Source: Lutjanus erythropterus (lineage: Eukaryota > Chordata > Actinopteri > Lutjaniformes > Lutjanidae). Taken from it: DNA of 64,000 bases. The position numbers were made by a program, and so were the translations under genes. Each line of letters opens with the position of its first letter. Within the stretch, counting starts at the first letter, position 1. Shown one piece after another: positions 12,490 through 21,995 of this stretch. The stretch lies in assembly GCA_020091685.1 (NCBI GenBank), contig CM034597.1, positions 4,035,827 to 4,099,826 of the forward strand, in the 5' to 3' direction. The notes beneath the pieces are model-generated. The model saw nothing but the letters and a program-made list of their open reading frames with translations. It searched no databases and had not been told where the DNA came from.

Positions 12490-12905
12490 TTTAGCTGTGG
12501 GCTGGCAGAAGGCCGGGAGGAGGGGGGTGGGGTGGACGGAGGATGGAAAGGAGGATGGATGAGTAGGAAAAGAGAGACAAAGCTGTGAGGGAATATTGAC
12601 AGGCTGTACAGTGGAACAGCAGCAGCAGAGCCAAGCGAACGGCAGCGCAGCGAGAACAGCATGTCGCCTCCATCACTGAGCCCCAAAATGAGCCTGACAC
12701 AGTGTTGAGCTATCGAGCTCTCTGCTGCTATTGTTGGACACTGATTGCTCGTGGCTGCAGCGAAGCCTGTTTGAATTAGAATAGGAAAGTGAGCAGAGAT
12801 AGCAGCATATTGACTGGCATTGACAGTGGATAGAGTGGGAGAGGGAGGGGCGGCCGAGATACAGGGAGTATTGACGGATGAAGAGAGCGAGAGAGAGAGC
12901 ACTTT
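12490..12905. promoter_or_regulatory. CpG- and purine-rich block; candidate promoter or 5' untranslated exon
   Basis: On the plus strand this block is purine-rich (GGGAGGAGGGGGGTGGGG near 12515; GAGAGCGAGAGAGAGAG near 12884). It holds a cluster of CG dinucleotides in AAGCGAACGGCAGCGCAGCG (about 12634-12653), unlike the CpG-poor surroundings. An ATG directly after the cluster (12661) opens a frame of only about 15 codons. A 171-codon minus-strand frame (12387-12902) is Ser/Pro-rich with no domain and is probably compositional. The promoter or 5'-exon reading is an inference. Confidence 0.3.
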
Positions 12906-12961
12906 CTCTCCCTAATAGGATTATTGTGTAAATGTGTTTGTCTGAAGGGCTGCCCCTAGAG

Positions 12962-12963
<2 letters not shown>

Positions 12964-13023
<60 letters not shown>
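12964..13023. repeat. (TG)30 microsatellite
   Basis: An uninterrupted run of TG dinucleotides about 60 bases long, the longest simple repeat in the window. It is likely length-polymorphic and able to adopt Z-DNA. Frames made of Cys-Val or Thr-His alternation across it are artefacts. Confidence 0.95.
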
Positions 13024-13025
<2 letters not shown>

Positions 13026-13220
13026 CCCAGTCGAAAAAGAAGGGAGGACAACGAGCAGTATTTGGTGTGTAAAATGGAGAGCAGTCTGCGTCTCAGTTGT
13101 GCCGCCACAGATCTGCTTCAGTGTCCCTGTCAGTATGTTGGAACCATGACGGCAGTTTGGGTCCAAATATTCAAGGAGACGACACTCTAATAATGCTGCG
13201 TCTCCACAGTCTGCTGGAAT

Positions 13221-14088
13221 CAGGGTGCTGGGAATCCTTGAAAATGTTTGAATTTTAACGTAGTGTAGGTTTGAAAAGTAATTGTAATTACATTATTTTA
13301 TTATTTTTACTTGACCCAAATAAATTTGATGGAATTTGCCACAATCATGTCAATTGGAAGAAAAGGTCCAAACTTACAGTAAGTAATCTGTCTGTCCAAG
13401 TGCAATATCCAATTCGCAGAACCAGAACCAAATCAGGATTTTTTTAAAAAGGAAAAATACATTTCAATATTAACATCTAGGGCTGCAACTAATGATTCTT
13501 TACATCATTGATTAATCTGTTGATTATTATCTTGGTTAATCGAACAGATTAATCAGAATGAATCAGAACAGAAATGTCAGAAAATGTTGAAAAATGATGA
13601 TCAGTGTTTCCCAAAGTCCAAGACGACGTCCTCAAATGTCTTGTTTTGTCCACAACCCAGACATATTCAGTTTACTGTCAGAGAGGAGTAAAGAAACCAG
13701 AAAATATTCACATTTAAGAAGCTGAAATCAGATTTTTCAATTTAGACGTTTTTGTTTCCTAAAAAGTTACTCACACTCACTAATCAATTATCAAAATAGT
13801 TGGTGATTAATTTAGTTTTTGACTAATTGTCGCAGCTCTAATAGGAGGCCAAGACTACTTCCAGACAGGTGTCACATTTTGAAACATGAAACTTTGTTGT
13901 CTTTTCCTATAATTTGTCTCCCTTCTGTAGAATACTGTCTTGATACATCATTTTGGTTGTTTACAGCACAACAACATCTGACTTTAAACGTTTTGAGCGC
14001 GTGTGTGTGTGTATAAATGTGTCATTTACCACAGCTGTAAGCTTGAAAAGTGCTTGAATTTGTCTTCATTAAAGGTGTAGGAACCCTG
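13221..14088 (+). mobile_element. D-family element carrying a nested A element, copy 1
   Basis: Ends are CAGGGTGCTGGGAATCC and GTGTAGGAACCCTG. Flanks TGGAAT (13215-13220) and TGGAAT (14089-14094) are an identical 6-bp direct repeat. The 3' half shares ACATTTTGAAACATGAAAC and CTTGAAAAGTGCTTGAATTTG with the uninterrupted copy at 40.15 kb. The middle is replaced by A-family sequence (from about 13350 to 13841). It has no coding capacity. Confidence 0.75.
13478..13841 (-). mobile_element. Family A element nested in D copy 1
   Basis: It starts TAGGGCTGCAACTAATGATT and ends TTGTCGCAGCTCTA. Internally it has GACGTCCTCAAATGTCTTG, TTCAGTTTACTGTCAGAG and ATTCACATTTAAGAAGCTG. Its long-form left extension is detectable upstream (CACAATCATGTCAATTGGAAG near 13343). 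The right junction with D sequence matches that at 16.9 kb. Confidence 0.8.
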
Positions 14089-14114
14089 TGGAATGATTGT
14101 TGCAATGCTTAGCA

Positions 14115-14390
14115 TGAGAGCTGAAACAATTGATAGATTATTAATCAACTATTACATTAATGGACAACTATTTTGATAGTTTTGAGTAATTAAAAAAAAA
14201 AGTCAAAATTGTCTGATGTCAGCTTCTTAAATGTGAATATTTTCTGCTTTCTTTACTCCTCTGACAGTAGAATGGATATTTTTGAGCTGTGGACAAAACA
14301 AGACATTTGAGGACGTCATCTTGGGTTTTGGAAAACATTTTTCACTATTTCCTGACTGTTTATAGACAAAATGATCAACACAGCCTCATA
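14115..14390 (+). mobile_element. Family A element, right end missing
   Basis: Decayed start GAGAGCTGAAACAATTG, then TCAGCTTCTTAAATGTGAAT, GTGGACAAAACAAGACATTT and GAGGACGTCATCTTGG. The right terminus cannot be found. It lies about 25 bp beyond the D composite, in the opposite orientation to the A copy nested there. Confidence 0.75.
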
Positions 14391-15235
14391 ACAAGTACCG
14401 AGCTTCAAGAAATTCTAACACCTGACTGTGTTTTAATAAAAAATTTTGAAGAAATGTTGAAATTTCGGTATATATGCAACACTACCGGGAGATTGAGAAT
14501 ATGAGGAAAGATGAGTGGTGAGGAAGACATCAGCTTTTACTGGATCACAGAGATGGATGGAGAGTCTCTTTAAAAAAGTGAATTGCTAAAATTTAAAGAT
14601 GCAAAAATGTTTGTTGTGTTATGTATCCCCTAATTCTCCTCAGTATATCCAGCATGCTTTTTGTCATTGATGATATTACATCACTATATTTTTGCAAGGG
14701 TGTGGACAGCCTTTCCCTCTCCTCTGTATGAAATTTTAGCATTCTGATGTTAGCATTTAGCTAAAGACACCACTGTGCCTGAGTACAGCCTCAGTGAGCT
14801 GCTAGCATGGCTTTGGGCCAGGTTCACTAAGAAAATGGCGTGGCACAAATGTGCACTGCGGCTGTCATTGAGTTTGTGGCAGCAGTCTCCGTGTGTTCAG
14901 CGGCTGATTTAGTAAGACAGCAGCTCATTACACAGTCTGCTCCTGGACTGATCCTGGTTCTGCCCTCCAGGACTCACACTGTGAGTGAAGGAGAGCTCAC
15001 AGGAGCAGTTCAGTAGTGGGATTTGAGATAATTGAATTCAGCAAAGAAATAATTACTCAGTGATCTTGATTACAATACAGTTACAGTTTGACTCCACCGG
15101 AGAAAAACAGTGATAAGGATTCAGAATATTACTACGATTCATGGGAGACAAAAAGGAGATGGAGGGATAAGACAAGTCAGGTCCAGCAGTTCAGAGGGGA
15201 GGATAAGTGGATAAAGTGTTTATATAGATGTTAAT
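14391..15235. other. No gene seen
   Basis: The stretch around 14820-15000 is somewhat richer in GC, with no repeat match and no convincing frame. Nothing further was recognised. Confidence 0.45.
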
Positions 15236-15557
15236 ACAACTGCAATGATTCATTGATTACTATTTTGATAATTGATTAATTGTTTTGCATAATTTTTTTC
15301 AATAAAAATGTCCAAAGTCTCTGATTTCAGCTTCTTAAATGTGAACATTTTCTGCTTTCCTTACTCTTCCTGACAATAAACAGAATATCTTTGGCTTGTT
15401 GACAGAACAAGACATATGAGGATGCCATCTTGGACTTAACACAACAGTGATCAGCATTTCTTTTTACCATTTTCTGACATTTCTTAGACCATCAGTTAAT
15501 CGAGATAATGATCAATAGATTAATTGATGATGAAAATAATTGTTATTTGCAGCCCTA
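15236..15557 (+). mobile_element. Family A element, nearly full length
   Basis: It runs from a decayed left end (ACAACTGCAATGATTC) through TCAGCTTCTTAAATGTGAAC and ends cleanly at AATTGTTATTTGCAGCCCTA. The order is the same as in the 25.5-kb copy but without the extra terminal module, so it is a short-form copy. Its inner CRE-like motif has decayed to GAGGATGCCATC. Confidence 0.75.
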
Positions 15558-15713
15558 GACTTGTCTCTTTAAGAAAGAAATATTTAGTTGCAGCCTCTAG
15601 GCCTTTTATAGTTAAATGTTCAAGTTTGATGGACACAAATCCCTGTGTCAAATCAGGTATTTAGTATTAATATTAGCCTAATGACTCAATTTGTGTTTCT
15701 TTTTTAAATATAT

Positions 15714-15899
15714 TTTTTGGGCTTTTTATGCCTTTATTTTAATATAGACAGCTGAAGTGGAGACAGGAAAGGGGGTAGAGAGAGTTGATGACATGCAGCA
15801 AAGGGCCACAGATGGGAACTGAACCTCTGGTCGCTGCAAGAGGACGAATCAGTACATGGGATGTATGCTTCACCAACTGAGCTACAGAAGCACCCCCCA
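15714..15899 (-). mobile_element. tRNA-derived SINE, copy 1
   Basis: Read on the minus strand it has a tRNA-like head with an A box (TAGCTCAGTTGGTGAAG, complement at about 15868-15884). A decayed B box follows (complement of GGGAACTGAACC), then the body TGCATGTCATCAAC...CTGTC, and an A-rich tail region (AATAAAGGCATAAAAAGCCC, complement near 15721). The same arrangement occurs at 26.55, 52.4 and 53.9 kb. It would be mobilised by a LINE and is non-coding. Confidence 0.8.
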
Positions 15900-16318
15900 G
15901 TTTGTTTCTACTAATCTAACAATCAGTTTTTAGTATACAAGCCTATATTTAACCTCCTTCACGCCACCCTTATCATAGAGCCATTTTTGTCTTTTTAGGG
16001 GGAACAGGAGACTTTGAGGAATCATGCTATGATTTAAAAAACTCTAAATCTTAAGATTTCTGCAAAACATTTTCTGCAATAAGATAGCGAATACTTCTGT
16101 TCTGGGGATTGCTCAGAGACCCCCTTATTGTCAAAACCATCCATCTTCTGAATGCTCCAGGTTTTTAGTTTGTGGTTGCAAAGTTTCATGAGTGAGTGAT
16201 TATTCTGGAGGTCACTAAAGGTCATTTTATACAGAGAGGTCAAATTTCAAAAACTGGTCTCAGTACAATGAAATTGTTGAGGATTGTTCAAATACAATGG
16301 GCAAATAAACCCATTAAT
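15900..16318. other. No gene seen
   Basis: The two adjoining minus-strand frames (16034-16243 and 16247-16477) show no known domain, and the second runs into the D repeat. Nothing else was recognised. Confidence 0.45.
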
Positions 16319-16979
16319 CAGGGTTCTTACAGGTGCTGAAAATCCTTGAAAATCCTTGAATTTTAATGTATTGTTTTCAAGGTTTAAAATGCTTTGATTC
16401 TGGATGAAGTGCTTGAAACTGCTTGAAATTGTAGTTGCAATACTTTTCCAATAGCTGAAATCAGAGAATTTGGACATATTTTTTCCCCTGAAAAAAAAAA
16501 AAGACTCAAACCATCAATTTATCAATCCAATCACAATATCGTCATTTGAAAAAATAGGTCCTGTAATGATTACTTTCATTGTTGATTAATCTGTCAGTCA
16601 TTTTCTCCACTAATTGATCAGTTGTTTGGCCCATGAAATGGTGAAAAATGTTGATCAGTGTTTCTCAAAGAACAAGTTGATGTCCTCAACTGTCTTGTTT
16701 TGTCCACAACTCCAAAGATATTCAGTTTACTGTCAGAGAAGAGTAAAGAAACCAGAAAATATTCACATTTAAGAAGCTGAAATCAGAGAATTTTACATTT
16801 TTCTTAAAAACTGACTCTTCATAATTGACTTGTCAATTGTCAAAATAGCTGGTGAGAAATTATTCATTAATAACTGATTAATTGATTGATTGTTGCAGCT
16901 GTAATAGATACCAGGTTTACTTACAGACAGGTGCCATGTTTAGAAACATGCTGACTTTAGAAAAGGTGTAGGAACACTG
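16319..16979 (+). mobile_element. D-family element carrying nested A sequence, copy 2
   Basis: It starts CAGGGTTCTTACAGGTGCTG and ends AGGTGTAGGAACACTG. Flanks ATTAAT (16313-16318) and ATTTAT (16980-16985) match at five of six positions. After about 130 bp of D sequence it turns into A-family sequence (from GCTGAAATCAGAGAATTTGG near 16455). It returns to D sequence at about 16905 with ACAGACAGGTGCCATGTTT, the same right junction as D copy 1. Confidence 0.75.
16455..16904 (-). mobile_element. Family A sequence nested in D copy 2 (partial plus full unit)
   Basis: It begins with the 3' part of one A unit (GAAATCAGAGAATTTGGAC, then GACTCAAACCATCAATTTATC). It continues through the AAAAATAGGTCC linker into a second unit starting CTGTAATGATTACTTTCATTG, with TTCAGTTTACTGTCAGAG and ATTCACATTTAAGAAGCTG, and ends GATTGTTGCAGCTGTAA. 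This is the tandem, long-form arrangement also seen at 38.8 and 43.6 kb. Confidence 0.7.
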
Positions 16980-16985
16980 ATTTAT

Positions 16986-18048
16986 AAAGTTGCATGGTGC
17001 TTGGGATTAGCATAAAGTGGTCATGTCTGTGAAGAGGTTTTCATTCAGATAACTTGAGGTGACAGGTCATGGGACCCGTTTGAAACTGTCCATCTTGGTT
17101 TTTCCCTCCCCAAAATTTATCCTAACTCTGGAGCGAGAACATCCCAGCGTCCATGTCATGTCTTCTGTAAACTCGTCTGCTCTGTGTTTACGCCTGGGCT
17201 ACAGAGGTGACACATTTTCTGCAAAACTGACAGATTGCATGACCTTAGTAAATTCAGCGAATACATAATCAGCCAACCTCTGTTAACATGTCCCCTCTTA
17301 TTATTTTTGTCATCCTCCCTTAAATGTATACAGCATGAGGAGTGAGACACAGCAAAGGACACACAGACTATGACTGCAGCTCCTGTGTCTCTTTGATAAA
17401 TACAGATTGTGTGTTCAGGGCAGACTGTGTCACATCTGTGCAGAAAAACAGGCACAAAGTCTTAGCAGATCAGGCCCTCAGTATTTTGTCGTTGCACTTT
17501 TATCCTTTTATTTTTTATTTATTTTAGACTCCTGTTACAGTGGTTATGGCAGGCCATTAGCAGCCTCCTGTTCCCATGTAACAGCGGTGTTTTTAGTGTT
17601 GCGGGCATTTTTTTTTTTTTTACATCAGTAAAATCAGCACTTTGGTTGACATTGTGGTAAAGTGTTGTTCTGGCAGGATGTTTGTTCATTTCATTTCCTA
17701 ATGCTCTTTTATCAGCCCCGGCCCTGTGTCAGTGCTGCTGCTCATACTAAGCTCTGCCTGTCAGCCTGTCTGCTCCCATTTACCACAATCCACTCACACA
17801 CAGATGGAAAAACAAAAGCACTGCAAATATGCCATCCCTCATACTCCAAATGGAATCAGTACACTTTCTAATGAGCACTGAATGCCAGAGTTAGTCTCAG
17901 CCTCAAAGTCTTTGGGGCCTGTTGACACACAAATAAAAAGTACTGCTGTGGGATGGAACTGGCAGAGTACTGCTGCTGTTTTTTTTTTTTTGTATAAAAG
18001 CAAATATTAGGGACGCTCTAAAATACACTCTAAAAAAGGTGACTCATC
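16986..18048. other. No gene seen
   Basis: Short frames at 17059-17268, 17156-17455 (minus) and 17342-17527 overlap one another without recognisable content. T-rich runs near 17609 and 17980 are plain homopolymers. Confidence 0.45.
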
Positions 18049-19241
18049 TAGAGGTGGCAAAAGTCCACACAGTCTTTGCTCAAGTAGATCATGTCCAAAA
18101 AAAAAAAAGATGTAGAAGTACTGATTAAACTTCTTCACTGCAGTAAAAGTGAAAAAGTACAGGCTCTGAAATGTACTCAAAGTATACAAGTAAAAAGTTG
18201 TCCTCTGAGAGACATTTCTACCAGCTGTTTCTGTGCAAAGCTAACTGAAGCTCATCTTTTCTCCATGGTCTCCATCTCTGTCTGTTTGGTCTTTTACATG
18301 TTTTCTTCTTGTGGTGTCTTTTACACAGTTTTTTGTCTTCTGTCTTTTCTATCATTTTATGTCTTCTGGATCATTTTTGTCTTGTTACATCTTTTACATT
18401 GTTTTGTCATGTCTTATTCATCATGTCAAGTCACTTTTGTCTTGTTATGTTGTATTCCTCTTGTTATATCTTACAGAGTCTTGTTGCGTCATTTCTGTCT
18501 TTTCCAACTTTTACGTGTTTTTTGTCGTTACTTGTTTATTTCATGTCGTTTATGTCTTTTTCTTGTTGTGGCATGTTACATCGCTTTTGTCATGTTACAT
18601 CGTTTTCATCTTTTTCCGTCTTTTCCGTTGTTTTAATCTTATGGCTTTTATGTCTTTTACATTGTTTTCATCTTTATATGTTTTTACGTAGTTTTTGTCC
18701 TGTTAGGTCTTGTAGCACCTTCTTGCATCATTTCTTTTTCACTTTTTATGCCTTTTTGTCTTGTTACTTCTTTCATGTCATTTATGTTTAATTGTTGCGG
18801 CATGTTATGTCACTTTTGTCTTGTTATGTCGTTTGTCTTGTTATATCCGTTACTTCATTTGGATCTTGTTATATTTTTTCCCTACTTTCGTCTTGTTACG
18901 TCTTGTTGCGTCATCTTTGTGTTTTTATGTTATTTTTCTTGTTAAATCTGTTGTGCGTGATATGCAATGACAGCTAGACCAAGCAACTGTCTGTTCATCT
19001 ATTATTGTTTTGTGCAATTAGGTTGAAATCAGTCTTAATGTTCGAAGACAACACACAATGATGTAAATTCAGAATTATCAGTAATGCCTCTCAAATGCAT
19101 TTAAACTAAAGTAAGTACAGATATTTGTGTTAAAATGTAGGGAGTAAAAGTAAAAAGTTGTCAGAAAAGAAATACTCAAGTAAAGTACAGATACCTGAAA
19201 AATCTAGTACACAAATTATTTGTATTTTGTTAATTCCCATG
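18049..19241 (+). mobile_element. I-family hAT-like element with internal minisatellite, copy 1
   Basis: The left end AGAGGTGGCAAAAGTCC is followed by TGCTCAAGTAGA and AAGTAAAAAGTTGTCC. The right end has AAATACTCAAGTAAAGTACAG, CCTGAAAAATCTAGTAC and TTAATTCCCAT. This is the arrangement of a common fish hAT-type element with AAGTA-rich ends. The body between about 18290 and 18960 is a minisatellite. No transposase frame remains. A partial second copy is at 37.8-38.1 kb. Confidence 0.7.
18290..18960 (+). repeat. Diverged pyrimidine-rich minisatellite (TTTTGTCTTGTTACGTC type)
   Basis: The plus strand repeats variants of TTTTGTCTTGTTACGTC and TTTTACATCGTTTT with a loose period near 17-20 bp. Because the array has almost no adenine-initiated stop codons, all three plus-strand frames stay open for long distances (18091-18636, 18309-18791, 18311-18691). 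They give Phe/Leu/Cys/Ser-rich, falsely membrane-like translations. I read these as artefacts of composition. Confidence 0.75.
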
Positions 19242-20221
19242 TTTGGAGTCAGCGTATCACCAACTCCTCCACAGTAGAATAACAGCAAACGTTACATTCG
19301 CTCTCATGTGTGTTACTGCTGTTGCAATATTGTTAATATCATGATATGAGATGTTTTAAATCACATTTCTACTAGTATCATGGTGAACAGTATAATATAG
19401 CACAAGCCTACTGTGTTATTGTGCCATTTATGAGGTGAACGAGCTGAGAGGGCCTACTTGTCCCTGAGGGAACCTCTTACCTGAGGCCCTCCTGTCAGAC
19501 GTGCATATTGATAGAAGAAGTTGTCATAAAGCTGGACAGCTACACTATGGATTTAACAGGATGACATTTCAGTGACAGCAGTGTAAGTTTACTGGTCTCT
19601 GAGTGTAAAGTAAATGTAGTCTAACGTGTACATCAGGCAGTAAAATGTGGGCTGTTGTGGACTGATCCTCAGTGAGACGTATTAGAGGCAGAGATTACAC
19701 ATTGATCAGGCTCACTGTTTTTTTTTTAAACACCACAGGGATCTTGTGTTGTCGTTAGATGGATATTGATCAGTTGTGTTGGTGGGGTGATGATGCGTGG
19801 GACGAAGGCTGGTTTAAAATGACCTCAGCTGCAGCCATAACTCCACACACATGCCACACATATGGACACACACTTAAATAGTTAAGCTGCTGAACACTTA
19901 GAATGTAAGTATTTGCGCATTTTTTTAAAGAATGTATTTAAATTTTAAAGCCTTTTAAGTCAGTCACCTGCTCTGATTCCAGTAAATCAACCAGTTTCAG
20001 TGGAGTGGGATGCAGTACAAGTCATGATATCTCAGACCTGTAAATCTCAGCAGTTCTTCGAGGTAATAGAAGAGACTGAAATTGCAAACCCCCACTGATC
20101 TTTATGTTTTTATAAGAACACCAAAAATATTACTGACTGAGTTTGTGCTTGATTGAGGTGAAACTGTGTGTGTGCTTGTGGAACACAATTTCATGTATTT
20201 TGAGCAGTGCTGTAGCTTTGT

Positions 20222-20257
<36 letters not shown>

Positions 20258-20433
20258 TGTCTGTCTGTCTGTGAGTGTGTGTGCACGAAGTATTTTTGCC
20301 ATCAACCTGAAACGCTCCACATGCTGCTTCTCACAAGTTTCATTGTGATCTGATCAGACTGGTTCTACTCACCGCAGGCCTCCATTTTATTTATTAGCTT
20401 AGTTTACTGATAATTCAATAGAGCATAAACACT
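19242..20433. other. No gene seen; contains (GT)n-(TCTG)n at 20223-20273
   Basis: Mostly unique sequence. A (GT)17 tract passes directly into (TCTG)4. A short segment near 19320-19420 (CAGTATAATATAGCACAAGCCTA at its end, in two parts) may be a decayed hAT end resembling the one near 40.9 kb. Confidence 0.45.
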
Positions 20434-20645
20434 GGAGTTGCAATGTTTAATCGATTAATCAGTTACTAATTGACTACTGAATTCATCTTCTAACTAGTGG
20501 TTGATTAATGAGTCTCTTTGAGTCTCTTTTTAAATGAAAAAAATGTCAATTCTCTGATCCTCTGATTCTTCTTAAATGTGGATATTTTCTGGTTTCTTTA
20601 CTCCTCTCTGACAGTAAACTGATTATTTTTGCAGCTGTAATAAAT
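20434..20645 (+). mobile_element. Family A element with internal deletion
   Basis: Start GTTGCAATGTTTAATCG, core CTTAAATGTGGATATTTTCTGG in two parts, and CTCTCTGACAGTAAACTGAT. It then jumps directly to an end-like TTTTTGCAGCTGTAATAAA. About 100 bp of the usual right half is missing while both ends are kept. Confidence 0.7.
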
Positions 20646-21465
20646 ATGTAATATAAAGACCTAAAGGCCTACATAATAAACATATACTTGAATATCAGAT
20701 AACATGGAGCACTCTCATAAAAATGATCTGTTTCAGATCTTTATTTCATAGTAGATTGATACCTTTTGCTTTATTAATCATATTCTTAACAACTGATTAA
20801 TCAATCATCTATTAATTGTCATTGTCCTTAGTTTTTGGGAAGTTATTTATTCCTGTCATTTGAACAACCCTTGTGAGGTTATACCATGTTGAAATCAATA
20901 ACTAAATGTTCAGTTTCCTCGATGGTTGTTCAGGGACATTCAGTCATCACTGCTTTTGTGTCTGCATTTAACAGGCGGCTCACTTCCTTTCCCAAAAATC
21001 TATATTTGAATAATTAAATTAATAGTCAGAGGCAGCCCCACAAATTATTCTAGCAAATTCTGGAAAATCTTATCTTGCCTTTTCATATTGTGCTCTATTG
21101 TTTATTTCTCTTTGTTGCAATTCACTTTTTATTTTTATTTATATAGATTTTTTTTTACCATATTTTTATTTTAGGCTCATATTTATTTTATTACATTGCT
21201 TTCCATTTACCTTTTTATATTAAATACATTCATATTTTATATGTTGTTACATGCTTAATTGAAAATTTGCATAACGCTGTAATGAAAAAGGAAAATAATT
21301 AAATATGAGTAAGTACCTCACTGTCGATTATAATTCAAAATGCAGTAAGAGAAACACATGATGTGATTGAATATTAATTTTTATGTAAATCATAAATACA
21401 GCCATTTATGTACAGGGAGGTAGTGTGTTGTGATATTTTGGTGTGTGTATGTTTTTCGGCAGGAT
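20646..21465. other. No gene seen; very AT-rich
   Basis: The block at 21060-21420 is dominated by TATTTT/ATTTTTA motifs and lacks long frames. It could be a matrix-attachment-like or simply low-complexity stretch, but there is no specific signal. Confidence 0.45.
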
Positions 21466-21625
21466 AAATTAATCATGAATCACCAAAGCCTGCGGTCTGG
21501 CAGGATTTCTGATGAAGCCGCAGCCTCTGAGCTTTACTTTGGAGCGGGTGGGTGGGAGGGTGGGGTTGTTAACAAGCAGGAGGCAATTTTAATTAGCCAT
21601 GCTGCTGTTGAAGAACTAATCAGCT
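21466..21625. promoter_or_regulatory. Candidate conserved non-coding element with homeodomain-like motifs
   Basis: Unique sequence of balanced composition with GATAAATTAATCATGAATC, AACAAGCAGGAGGCAATTTT and AATTAGCCATGC. Clustered TAAT/ATTA cores and TTAATTAG-type words resemble vertebrate developmental enhancers. The 87-codon plus-strand frame across it shows no protein family. The enhancer reading is inference from style only. Confidence 0.25.
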
Positions 21626-21641
21626 TTATGCGGGGATCTCA

Positions 21642-21678
21642 TACACACACACACACACACACACAGACACACACACAG
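21642..21678. repeat. (CA)n microsatellite
   Basis: A CA dinucleotide tract interrupted once by GA. It explains the Thr-His shadow frame running through it. Confidence 0.9.
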
Positions 21679-21995
21679 GCGTGTGGTGGTTAGGGTGAGT
21701 GGGCGGGCGGTGGGGGTGAAGGCAGCAGAGCGAGACAGGAAGCTGGAGTGGGACACTTTGCATTGTACACTGTTAACACCCCCACCCCCCAGTTTTTATG
21801 TAGCCCTCAACCTCTGTGTATCATATTGTTCCGCCTCCAGTCTTTCATGGTGTGTGCGTGGGAGTGGGTGGCCTGAGGAACAACTACAGTAAGTTGCTTC
21901 ATGGAGGAACATGGCAGCAGCGAACATGTTCCCACAAATTATGCCCGCCCCTCCAAATAGTGATTACATCATATTGTTTTGATTTTCATTTGAGT
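21679..21995. other. No gene seen; GC-richer
   Basis: Contains GGGCGGGCGGTGGGGG, an SP1-like GC-box cluster near 21701, and a C-run near 21780. No coding or repeat assignment. Confidence 0.4.

Noticed and set aside
12387-12902. 171-codon minus-strand frame
   Set aside because: Ser/Pro/Leu-rich, no domain, overlaps a second frame on the same strand, and matches the expected effect of a purine-rich plus strand.
12921-13190. Cys-Val and Thr-His repeat frames on both strands
   Set aside because: Direct translation of the (TG)30 microsatellite.
18091-18791. Three overlapping plus-strand frames of 126-181 codons that look like a membrane protein
   Set aside because: They lie on a stop-poor, pyrimidine-rich minisatellite, all three frames are open together, and the Phe/Leu/Cys/Ser composition follows from the repeat unit.
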